Both the position numbers and the translations under genes were made by a program. DNA of 64,000 nucleotides, from NCBI RefSeq assembly GCF_022606465.1, contig NZ_JALBUF010000007.1, positions 1 through 64,000 on the forward strand, in the 5' to 3' direction. Below, piece after piece: positions 7,789 to 15,573 of this stretch. How positions within the stretch are numbered: the stretch's first letter is position 1; every line of letters starts with the position of its first letter. Origin of the DNA: Sulfoacidibacillus ferrooxidans (GTDB lineage Bacteria; Bacillota; Bacilli; Alicyclobacillales; SLC66). A model generated the notes under the pieces. It saw only the letters and a list, made by a program, of their open reading frames with translations, searched no databases and had not been told where the DNA came from.

Positions 7789-9108
7789 ATGATGGAAGTG
7801 AATCGAATCAATTGGTCTACTGCGGACGAAGAGACAAAAAAACGCATACTCACGAGAGCGAGTATGGATATCTCCGATCAGATACCTGTTGTATCGGAGA
7901 TTTGTGCAAATGTATCTGCACGTGGTGATCAAGCTGTGTTAGAATACACAAAACAATTTGACGGAGTCAACCTTACTGCCATAGAGATGCGAGTTACACC
8001 AGAAGAATATGCACTAGGAAAGGCACAAGTAGATCCTGAAGTAGCGGCAGCACTTCGCTATGCAGCCAAAAATATTCGCGCTTTTCATGAAGCACAAAAA
8101 CCTCAACCTATGTGGATGATGGAGGTTGATGATGGTATCTTGGCAGGCGAGAAAGTCACTCCGATAACGGATGTAGCGCTCTATGTTCCACGCGGAAAAG
8201 GCAGTTTTCCATCTGTTTTGCTGATGCTTGGAACACCTGCAGTCGTGGCTGGCGTTGAACGAATTGTCGTTTTAACCCCGCCTAATCCGGAAGGCAAGGT
8301 AGATCCAGCTATTTTATTTGTGGCGGATTTACTTGGGATTACCGAAATGTATAAAGTAGGTGGAGCGCAGGCTGTGGCAGCTGCTGCTTATGGAACAGAA
8401 ACTATACCAAAGTGCGCCAAGATTCTTGGTCCAGGTAATCCATATGTTACTGCTGCTAAGCGATTGCTCATGGGTGTGATCGATCCAGGAATTCCAGCAG
8501 GGCCAAGTGAAGCGATCATTGTTGCGGATGGATTGGCTACTCCCTATAAAGTTGCATTAGATCTTTTAATTGAAGCAGAGCACGGTCCTGATAGTGCTTC
8601 TCTTTTGGTGACTGATAGCGAATCACTTGCTGATGCGGTCCTACATGATTTGGAACAATTGATAGCCACCATTAAGAATCCCATGCGCAGAGCATATGTG
8701 CTAGAAGTTCTACGCCGCTATGGCGGTATTATAGTAACAAAAAGTGTTTCTGACTCCATTGCTTTTGTCAATGAATATGCACCGGAACACTTAGAGGTGA
8801 TGATACAAGATCCTTTTTCTTACCTTCAAAGTATTGTAAACGCAGGTGAGATCTTGCTTGGCGAACACACGCCTATTACACTATGTAATTTTCTACTGGG
8901 TCCAAACGCCATTTTGCCTACAGGCCGTCATGCTCGTACGGTTTCTTCCGTCTCTTTGCATGATTTTCTCAAACGGTCATCGATCGGCTATGTGACTGAA
9001 AAGGCACTACAACGTATGGCTCCCTACGCTGTGGCTATGGCCGATGTGGAAGGTTTTGAAACTCATGGTGATGCGATCCGCAAACGATTTATTAATAAGA
9101 GTTCATGA
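7789..9108 (+). CDS. Histidinol-dehydrogenase-like oxidoreductase, divergent paralogue
   Basis: 439 residues, full HisD length and fold. The catalytic pair Glu333-His334 (APEHLEV) and the C-terminal ligand His426 are kept. Compared with the Escherichia coli enzyme (from memory: zinc ligands Gln259, His262, Asp360, His419), the Gln is Glu262, the Asp is Asn367 and the substrate-contact His of NHVLPT is Ala374. The usual glycine-rich VPGG is VPRGKG. It therefore probably binds metal and substrate differently from HisD. GAGG lies 7 bases before the ATG. It heads a tight cluster with hisB-like, HAD and diiron-enzyme genes; no other his gene is present. A bona fide but drifted HisD remains possible. 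Confidence 0.82.
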   Translation: MMEVNRINWSTADEETKKRILTRASMDISDQIPVVSEICANVSARGDQAVLEYTKQFDGVNLTAIEMRVTPEEYALGKAQVDPEVAAALRYAAKNIRAFHEAQKPQPMWMMEVDDGILAGEKVTPITDVALYVPRGKGSFPSVLLMLGTPAVVAGVERIVVLTPPNPEGKVDPAILFVADLLGITEMYKVGGAQAVAAAAYGTETIPKCAKILGPGNPYVTAAKRLLMGVIDPGIPAGPSEAIIVADGLATPYKVALDLLIEAEHGPDSASLLVTDSESLADAVLHDLEQLIATIKNPMRRAYVLEVLRRYGGIIVTKSVSDSIAFVNEYAPEHLEVMIQDPFSYLQSIVNAGEILLGEHTPITLCNFLLGPNAILPTGRHARTVSSVSLHDFLKRSSIGYVTEKALQRMAPYAVAMADVEGFETHGDAIRKRFINKSS

Positions 9109-9164
9109 CATGTGTTATTTGGTAAGCGTGGGTATGAATTTCTTAGTGAGGGGTGTCAAAACAT

Positions 9165-9806
9165 ATGTTGAATGAAAAACCAATAAGAGTAGTGCGCCGT
9201 ACACAAGAATCAAGTATCGAAGTGACCATAGATCGCGGTCCGCGCGACCCAGAAGCAAAGCAAAGGTTGAAATCTCCATTGCCATTTTTTAATCATATGT
9301 TAGAACATGTAGCATGGCGTGGACAAATGAATATTGGACTAACTGTGGAGCTTGATCATTTTGACCTTATACATGTCATTACTGAAGATGTGGGTATTAC
9401 GTTTGGACGTGCTGTAAAAGAGTATGTGGATTACCATGCTCAAAAAGGACTTGTTGGATATGGTTCTGCGTATGGAACGATTGATGAAGCATTGACACGT
9501 GCAGTGATTTCTTTTGAAAGTCGCGCGTATCTAGATTTTAATAGAACCGCCGTGGAACTCCCAGAACAAATGGAAGGCATGTGTAGTGAAGATTTGGTGG
9601 CATTTTTTGAAGGGTTTGTACAAGGTGCGCAATGTACATTGCATCTTGATTTACTCAAGGGACGAGTAGGTCATGGACATCATATCTGGGAAGCTACTTT
9701 TCGTTCGTTTGGGATGGCTCTTTATGAGGCGTTAGCAGAGCGGCCATGGCGTGCACAAATGACCGCTGGTGTCGCGGGAAATATTGAATTTTTGATTGAA
9801 GTATGA
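9165..9806 (+). CDS. Imidazoleglycerol-phosphate-dehydratase-like protein, divergent
   Basis: 213 residues with the HisB duplicated fold. The second-half metal motif HHxxxE is intact (His172, His173, Glu176), and His44 in FFNHML is kept. In the first half the invariant HHTVED has become HVITED (His70, Val71, Glu74), losing one Mn ligand. The C-terminal phosphate-binding segment PSTKG is replaced by MTAGVAG. These changes suggest a different substrate or reaction. I chose the ATG at 9165, 11 bases after GAGGGG; a GTG at 9153 overlaps that site. The stop overlaps the HAD gene by ATGA. Confidence 0.8.
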   Translation: MLNEKPIRVVRRTQESSIEVTIDRGPRDPEAKQRLKSPLPFFNHMLEHVAWRGQMNIGLTVELDHFDLIHVITEDVGITFGRAVKEYVDYHAQKGLVGYGSAYGTIDEALTRAVISFESRAYLDFNRTAVELPEQMEGMCSEDLVAFFEGFVQGAQCTLHLDLLKGRVGHGHHIWEATFRSFGMALYEALAERPWRAQMTAGVAGNIEFLIEV

Positions 9807-10807
9807 TGAAAGAGATAGATGATAGACTTTTATTGTTATTTGATATGGATGGCGTAATATTGTCTGAAGAAGGATACTTACGTTCAGTAGCACTGACCAT
9901 GCATTCGTTTATTGCGCAATTTTTTTCACAAACACATAATCACAAAAGCTCTCTTTCTGGTCATGAATCGATCGATAATCTGCAAGCAGTTGAAGTCTTG
10001 CGGCAAACTATTTTCCCTGACAAATTAATGAATGCGATGCGCATGAAGGCATTAAATAGTAACTGGGATAAAGCTTACGCTGGTACAGTTTTACTTGGCC
10101 TTTGTGCGCGTGACCACAGATTTTCAGAGAATATAGGCGATATGTTATACGATCAATTTCAAACTCTTTCTGGTACTGGGCAAGAGTTGGTGATGAGATT
10201 ACGAGACATGGAGAGTAAGCTTTGCTTATATCCCATTAGCGAATATCCAACTCAGTTATTTGAAGAGGTTAAGCGGAGATTCCAACAATTTTATCTGGGC
10301 ACTATTAAAACAGACAATCTTTTTTTACAAGATGGAATGATTGCACATGAAACCTTATTGTGTAACCATGATGCATTGATCCAATGTTTCCGCAGTTTAC
10401 GTGATAAAGATATTGTTTTAGGGATTGGGACTGGCCGACCTCGCAGCGAGGTCATAAAACCTCTAAACTCCTTTGGACTTCTTGAATTTTTTGATGAAAA
10501 TAGAATTTGTACATTTGATGATATAGTAGATTATGAGCAACAATACGGGCTTCCTGCCTACTCTCTTGCAAAACCCCATCCACATACGTATGCAAGTATT
10601 GCCTTTTCATATAGAGCACATCAAGTTGTTGTCATTGGTGATTCTCCTGCAGATTTACTTGCTGCACAAGCAGCAGGATTTCACTTTGTTGGCATCGGTC
10701 CAAATCGCGAAGCTTTTCAAGCAAAGTTAACCGAAGATTTCATCGTCATACCTGAAGCAACGGAAATTTCGGCCATTTTAGAACAGTTTCGACATAAAAC
10801 GTGCTAA
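9803..10807 (+). CDS. HAD-superfamily phosphatase-like hydrolase
   Basis: 334 residues. HAD motif I is DMDGVI near residue 15, with Asp as nucleophile. Motif II is around IGTGRP, the motif III Lys is in AKPHPHT, and motif IV is GDSPADLLAAQAAG. The helical cap between motifs I and II is unusually long, about 190 residues. Such enzymes mostly remove phosphate from small metabolites. Overlap with the hisB-like gene (ATGA) implies coupled translation and a shared pathway, perhaps dephosphorylating its product or substrate. The substrate is unknown. Confidence 0.78.
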   Translation: MMKEIDDRLLLLFDMDGVILSEEGYLRSVALTMHSFIAQFFSQTHNHKSSLSGHESIDNLQAVEVLRQTIFPDKLMNAMRMKALNSNWDKAYAGTVLLGLCARDHRFSENIGDMLYDQFQTLSGTGQELVMRLRDMESKLCLYPISEYPTQLFEEVKRRFQQFYLGTIKTDNLFLQDGMIAHETLLCNHDALIQCFRSLRDKDIVLGIGTGRPRSEVIKPLNSFGLLEFFDENRICTFDDIVDYEQQYGLPAYSLAKPHPHTYASIAFSYRAHQVVVIGDSPADLLAAQAAGFHFVGIGPNREAFQAKLTEDFIVIPEATEISAILEQFRHKTC

Positions 10808-10862
10808 TCGCAAGTACTGTCGCATAAAATTTCCTGAAAAACAGTAGGGAGGAAAGCGGGGG

Positions 10863-11903
10863 TTGCGTTTGGAGCGTACATCAGCAATGGCAGAGGATCA
10901 CCGACCACTCTATACTCAGCTGCATGCAATTGCAGAATTGGATGCAACCGATGCAGCAAGCACATGGAATATTTTCGCGCGTGCTCACACGCTTTGTGAT
11001 CTTGCATTCTCTAGGCAACATGAGGATCTACGCGCAGAGTTTCACATGACTTTATCTGATTTATTTGCCATGCATAGTGCAGCACCTCATACATGGGGCG
11101 CACGAAATCAACAATCGCGTGTTGCTTTTGAAGTGCGCAAGTTATTGTGGGAACGTTTCTTTGGTCACGAGCTTGCACATCTTAGCGAATTAGATGTCGC
11201 TCCTGTTCCTGAACATCCTGATGCGCTTGTTAACTATTTAAAAGAGATCAATGAAGATCACATTGCATCCCATCATCCCATCTTTTCTTATTTATGTGAT
11301 GAAGCATCATTAACGGATGTCAAATCATTTTTTTATCAAGAAGGGAGTGTCGATGCGCGTTTTGATGATCTGATTGCACTCGCTCAAATCGGAATGGACG
11401 GATCAGTTAAAGAGGAATACGCTGAAAATTTTGCTGATGAAATGGGGCACGGACAATCTGATCGTGTGCATACTACTCTGTTTAACCGAACAAGTCGATA
11501 CGTGGCACAGTTTCAAGGGAAGACAGATAATATCCTAGAACAACCATCGACAGAAGCACTGGCTTGTAGTAATATTCAGCTTGGTATGGCTCATGATAGA
11601 CGTCATGCTTGGCGTTTAGCAGGTTATCTTGCAGCGTTTGAACTCAATGCACCTAAAAGATGCGATCAACTGGTGCGGGCGTGTGTGCGTCAAGGAATGG
11701 ATCGTGCTCAATTAGATTATCTAACGGAACATATTGATGCAGATATTGGTCATGCGGAGGGGTTATTTGATGACATTATTAAACCTCTCGCAGCTTCAGA
11801 CCGTCTAGCACCTCTTGAGATTGCACAAGGATTTTTATTGCGTTTGCAAACATCTACAGAGTATTGCGATACTTTATTGCGGGGATTTTTGGCCCATTCA
11901 TAG
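10863..11903 (+). CDS. Haem-oxygenase-like diiron oxidase/oxygenase (HDO family)
   Basis: 346 residues. The C-terminal two thirds match the iron-containing redox enzyme (Haem_oxygenas_2/HDO) pattern. Candidate iron ligands are Glu160 (FFYQEG), Glu193 and His203 (ADEMGHG then VH), Glu260 (AAFELNAP) and His290/Asp294/His297 (TEHIDADIGH). Characterised relatives (UndA, SznF, BesC) use O2 to decarboxylate, N-hydroxylate or cleave amino or fatty acids. The N-terminal 110 residues are a helical extension I cannot place. The TTG start has GGGAGG 10 bases upstream; an ATG at 10887 is an alternative. It is the last gene of the hisD/hisB-like cluster, and a strong terminator follows. Confidence 0.75.
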   Translation: MRLERTSAMAEDHRPLYTQLHAIAELDATDAASTWNIFARAHTLCDLAFSRQHEDLRAEFHMTLSDLFAMHSAAPHTWGARNQQSRVAFEVRKLLWERFFGHELAHLSELDVAPVPEHPDALVNYLKEINEDHIASHHPIFSYLCDEASLTDVKSFFYQEGSVDARFDDLIALAQIGMDGSVKEEYAENFADEMGHGQSDRVHTTLFNRTSRYVAQFQGKTDNILEQPSTEALACSNIQLGMAHDRRHAWRLAGYLAAFELNAPKRCDQLVRACVRQGMDRAQLDYLTEHIDADIGHAEGLFDDIIKPLAASDRLAPLEIAQGFLLRLQTSTEYCDTLLRGFLAHS

Positions 11904-11925
11904 AACATTACATGCACAGTCTAGG

Positions 11926-11956
11926 ATCCGCGCCTATCGCGATAGGCGCGGATTTT
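11926..11956 (+). terminator. Strong intrinsic terminator ending the HisD/HisB-like cluster
   Basis: Perfect 14-bp G+C-rich arms (11926-11939 and 11940-11953) abut each other and run into TTTT. The inverted repeat is effectively loopless on paper, so the centre opens to form the loop. It separates the four-gene cluster from the DtxR-family regulator. Confidence 0.88.
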
Positions 11957-11991
11957 CGATAACAAAATGATAATATGATAGTGAGAATATC

Positions 11992-12008
11992 GTTTGCCTT
12001 TTGCAAAC
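11992..12008 (+). promoter_or_regulatory. Candidate DtxR/MntR-family operator
   Basis: The 17-base palindrome GTTTGC-CTTTT-GCAAAC lies 19 bases before the start of the DtxR-family gene. Its left half (TTTGCCTT) matches Bacillus MntR boxes. Autoregulation by the adjacent metalloregulator is the simplest reading. Upstream is an A/T-rich stretch suitable for a promoter. Confidence 0.55.
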
Positions 12009-12026
12009 TAAGAATGGAGGGTTTCT

Positions 12027-12686
12027 ATGAAGATCACTTATGCGGCAGACACATATCTAGAAGCCATTTCGATCTTACAAACAGAAGGTGTGGTGGTCAT
12101 CGCAGCGCGTATAGCAGAATATCTTAAAGTTTCTCGTCCTACTGTCACCCAAATGATGAAACGGCTTGTAGCCATGGGACTTGTAGAGTTAAATAATAAG
12201 AAAGAAATTTCACTGTCATCGATTGGTGAACAACAAGCAAACGCTTCATTACGTAGACATCGTATTTTAGAACGTTTTTTATGTGATACACTACAATTAG
12301 ATTGGGGTACGGCTCACATTGAAGCGAGTCATCTAGAACGCTGTTTAACTCCTACTGTTGAGAAAAAACTAGATGAATGGTTGGGGTTCCCTACTACTTG
12401 TCCACATGGCAATGCAATCCCTGGATCAGATGTACCTGTAGTGAAGGCAGTTCCATTGTCTGATATGCCAGTAGGTGTTCCGCTTGAAATTGTTAGGATT
12501 TTTGAGCAGGCAGAAGAGGAAGTTGAACTACTCAGAAGTTTAGAGAACAATGGCTTTGCTCCTGGACAAGAACTATCCATCGTGACATATCATCAACAGG
12601 ATGATGATATGTCAGTCATGCTACAGGGTAAAATCATGGATTTGACATACGATGTGGCTAAGCGACTCATGGTTCGTGAATTATAA
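12027..12686 (+). CDS. DtxR-family metal-dependent transcriptional regulator
   Basis: 219 residues. The N-terminal winged helix has TVTQMMKRLVAMGLVEL. The metal-binding/dimerisation domain contains LRRHRILERFL, IEASHLERCL and the CPHGN element typical of DtxR/IdeR/MntR. A C-terminal SH3/FeoA-like domain (about 145-219) makes it longer than Bacillus MntR (about 142), closer to IdeR/DtxR. It should repress metal-uptake genes when Fe or Mn is bound. GGAGGG precedes the ATG by 6 bases, and a palindrome 19 bases upstream suggests autoregulation. It lies right after the diiron-enzyme cluster. Confidence 0.88.
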   Translation: MKITYAADTYLEAISILQTEGVVVIAARIAEYLKVSRPTVTQMMKRLVAMGLVELNNKKEISLSSIGEQQANASLRRHRILERFLCDTLQLDWGTAHIEASHLERCLTPTVEKKLDEWLGFPTTCPHGNAIPGSDVPVVKAVPLSDMPVGVPLEIVRIFEQAEEEVELLRSLENNGFAPGQELSIVTYHQQDDDMSVMLQGKIMDLTYDVAKRLMVREL

Positions 12687-12739
12687 AGATTATTTTTAGG
12701 ACAACCTCTATTAACCAGTAGTGAAGGGAGTCAACCGGG

Positions 12740-14074
12740 TTGGACTCAATTGAATATGTGTTATCGATTATCTATCGGGGATCATCAGCAACGGTTACTG
12801 TATGTGACGGCGATGGGTGTACTGTGGCAACTGCTACACGAACTTTTTCATTGGACGAGGATAAAGAAGTACTAGTTGATCCTGATGAACTATTGAGTAG
12901 TGTTATTTTATTGCTCGATAGTACCTTACGTAAGGCGCATGTTTCTGCGGATCAATTGTCGGGAATGGGTATATCAGCTCCTGAAAATGCTATTGTTTTG
13001 TGGGAGCTAAACTCTGGAAGTCCTCTTGGACCTATCAAATTTATGCATTTAGATCCGTTAAATTTTGCGAATCGGAGTTTATTTTTAGAGGGAATTGAGT
13101 CTGAGTTAAACAGAGATCATACCCATCAAATCAAAGAAGGTACCATTTTTATTGGTGGTATTGAGAGCTGGTTGATATGGAATTTATCGCAAAGCAAACA
13201 TTGTGTGATGGCTACTAGCCATAGTCTTGTAGCGTTGCGCGCAGAAAAATCTCTTCAATCTTTCATTTTTCCTCAGCCTGTTTCATGTGCAGAACAAGTG
13301 GGTCACGTCGCATCACCATACTTATCTGGTTTTCCAGTTGCTATCACATGTGTTACATCAACATCTGTTAGCGCCTTCTTTGGTGCAGGGTTGATGGATC
13401 AACATGATGCATTTATTAGCTACGATCGGGAAGGACTAGTAGTCGCTCTTGGCGCATTTTCTCACAGAATGGACACAGTTGAAACATTGTCACGATCGGT
13501 AGAAAAATTTCGTTTACATGCACCTCTATTGACACCCATAGAGTGGATACTATCAGCTAATTTTCAGGCGCCCCAATTGATTTTGGAATGGCTCTTAGGG
13601 AGTCCATTTACACTGCCTAAAAACAAGAATTTGTTAGAAGGATTGATCGAGGCACATCTTAATAACGAATCGATAGTGATTTCATCATCACAACGATCCC
13701 CGCACCACGCTATGATTGATGGTATTAGTCTTTCAACAACCTCAGAAGAGATCTATGCTGCTGCACTTCGGGCGATGGCGATGGCGGTTACTACAGCCCT
13801 TTTGGACATGGAACGATTAACTGGCCAACATATATATCAATTGTATACAGACACCTATGGATTTGGCATACCAGGACTGTTTTCACTTCAGGCTACTTAC
13901 GCTAACCTACCCGTTTGTGTTCGTTCATGTGATGCTGTGAGCCTTGGAACATCGTTTTTAACAGGTCTAGGGGCGAAGTGCTGGAATCGAGATAAAATAT
14001 TTGAGTGGCTATCCAAAAATGTAACGACAGAGATTTATGATGCCCCTGTTTCACTTGAATCAAGCGATTGTTGA
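12740..14074 (+). CDS. FGGY-kinase-like protein lacking the N-terminal Asp motif
   Basis: 444 residues with the outline of an actin-fold sugar/glycerol kinase: beta-strand start near residue 6, central FFGAGLMDQHDAF and C-terminal VRSCDAVSLGTSFLTGLG. The first phosphate loop, normally DxGTTxxR with a crucial Asp, reads IIYRGSSATV here, and the sequence is strongly diverged throughout. It may be a pseudokinase or a sensor rather than a kinase. The TTG at 12740 has AAGGGAG 9 bases upstream. It may be co-transcribed with the DtxR-family gene 53 bases upstream, and it overlaps the convergent GH18 gene by 15 bases. Confidence 0.6.
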   Translation: MDSIEYVLSIIYRGSSATVTVCDGDGCTVATATRTFSLDEDKEVLVDPDELLSSVILLLDSTLRKAHVSADQLSGMGISAPENAIVLWELNSGSPLGPIKFMHLDPLNFANRSLFLEGIESELNRDHTHQIKEGTIFIGGIESWLIWNLSQSKHCVMATSHSLVALRAEKSLQSFIFPQPVSCAEQVGHVASPYLSGFPVAITCVTSTSVSAFFGAGLMDQHDAFISYDREGLVVALGAFSHRMDTVETLSRSVEKFRLHAPLLTPIEWILSANFQAPQLILEWLLGSPFTLPKNKNLLEGLIEAHLNNESIVISSSQRSPHHAMIDGISLSTTSEEIYAAALRAMAMAVTTALLDMERLTGQHIYQLYTDTYGFGIPGLFSLQATYANLPVCVRSCDAVSLGTSFLTGLGAKCWNRDKIFEWLSKNVTTEIYDAPVSLESSDC

Positions 14075-15388
14075 ACGTACTGTATCGACCAAAGCTTCCC
14101 ACGTAGTTTTTGTTTCTAATCCTAAATACCAGGCAGCTGCACCTGCTAAATGTTGCTCACTGACGAGATCTGCAAAGAGTAATAATGAACGCTTATCTTC
14201 AATCCATATCTCGTGTTTTACACCATTTTGAACAAATGAGGCGACATGCAACCCAAGTTTGGCGTTCCATGTCTCCTTAGCGTGTGTTGATGCAAGTAAC
14301 GTACGAGTTTGCCATAGCGATAGGGCTTCACTAGCAAGTGCGCTATCATTTTTACCTACAGTCCAATCTTGGGTATAGAAAGGAAGGCCAAGAATCAGTT
14401 TAGACGATGGTACACCGGTATTCAACATATCGTTGATGGATTGTTTAACCCACGGGTAAGACGCAGTTGGCCCCGCGATTTGCTCTCCTCCCCAGTATTC
14501 ATCATATCCCATGAGGATAATATAATTTGCTGCTTTGGCAAGCGCACTGTGATTATAGGCCCCCGTATTGTCATCAGGAACAATATCCGGTGGGAGATCT
14601 ACAGATAAATCCATATGGTGTGCATGTAGTGCAGTAGCTAGCTTTTGTACAAAGTCTGTAAAATTCCATCGATCCTCAGGTAATAATCCTTCAAAATCTA
14701 AATTAATACCATTAATATGGGCATTTACTGCTTCTTGAACAATATGTGTGATCAACATATTTTGTTGATCGCGATACGCCAATATTTGGTGACTCAGTGG
14801 TCCGTTAAAGCCATTATCAACTACAGCCCACACTTGAACACCATGTTGATGAGCATAAGCCACAGCCGATCTGGATATGGAACCGGATAGAGCTCCATCT
14901 AATCCATCGACATCAAAACTTTTAGGAGCGATTACTCGTAATCCTGGACTTGCAGCAATCGCATTGGATATCGTTTGCTCACTACTATCGATCGTCCATC
15001 CAATCGTTAAACGTGAAGAAGCAGCACCACTAGTTAGAACTTTTTGAATAAGGCTATTCCAAGAGATCGTTGGCAAGGATGTAGGGAACACTATCTTTTT
15101 AGAAATAGGCAGCGTAAAGTGTAGATTTGGATTGACGCCAGCTAAGGAAAGCCAGCTAAAAGCATAAGCCATATTTACAGGAGATGGAAGTGGTGAGGGC
15201 GCGATTTGTGTGATCGCATTATCAGTTAGCATGATCGAGATAGCAGCTTCACTTGCGCTAGCCAACTGAAAAAACTGAGAGCTACCATATAGTGATATAG
15301 CTACGATTAAACCTAATATCGTCGTCGCAATAAAGAGAATCCGAGTAGAAAGTTGTTCGATAAGATGTGCAAATAATACTTTTCGCAT
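14060..15388 (-). CDS. Membrane-anchored or secreted GH18-family glycosidase
   Basis: 442 residues. One N-terminal hydrophobic helix (about 17-35, IATTILGLIVAISLY) serves as signal or anchor. The GH18 barrel then shows GINLDFEGL, where the terminal Glu is the catalytic acid, followed by ILMGYDEYWGG and LGLPFYTQDW. This is the YdhD/YvbX-like arm of spore and cell-wall GH18 proteins, but without LysM repeats. The likely substrate is N-acetylglucosamine linkages of peptidoglycan, by family. It stands alone, convergent with the FGGY-like gene. Confidence 0.83.
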   Translation of the reverse strand: MRKVLFAHLIEQLSTRILFIATTILGLIVAISLYGSSQFFQLASASEAAISIMLTDNAITQIAPSPLPSPVNMAYAFSWLSLAGVNPNLHFTLPISKKIVFPTSLPTISWNSLIQKVLTSGAASSRLTIGWTIDSSEQTISNAIAASPGLRVIAPKSFDVDGLDGALSGSISRSAVAYAHQHGVQVWAVVDNGFNGPLSHQILAYRDQQNMLITHIVQEAVNAHINGINLDFEGLLPEDRWNFTDFVQKLATALHAHHMDLSVDLPPDIVPDDNTGAYNHSALAKAANYIILMGYDEYWGGEQIAGPTASYPWVKQSINDMLNTGVPSSKLILGLPFYTQDWTVGKNDSALASEALSLWQTRTLLASTHAKETWNAKLGLHVASFVQNGVKHEIWIEDKRSLLLFADLVSEQHLAGAAAWYLGLETKTTWEALVDTVRSTIA

Positions 15389-15573
15389 GAACCCATTCCT
15401 CTCTAAAACAAATCTCTGTTTTTCTCTCAGTCTATGATTCTATGAGCGCTGAAAGACCTCAAAAATGACTTGGATAAATTACAAAATCCCACATGCAAAT
15501 AGAAAGTGCACTTTGACTGATTGAAATTCAAAAAGAGTGGAATACTAAAAAAGATAGAAATGGGGGGAAAACA

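Noticed and set aside
7789-9806. A normal histidine biosynthesis operon
   Set aside because: Only two of about nine his genes are present, both with altered active-site residues, and they are coupled to HAD and diiron-enzyme genes.
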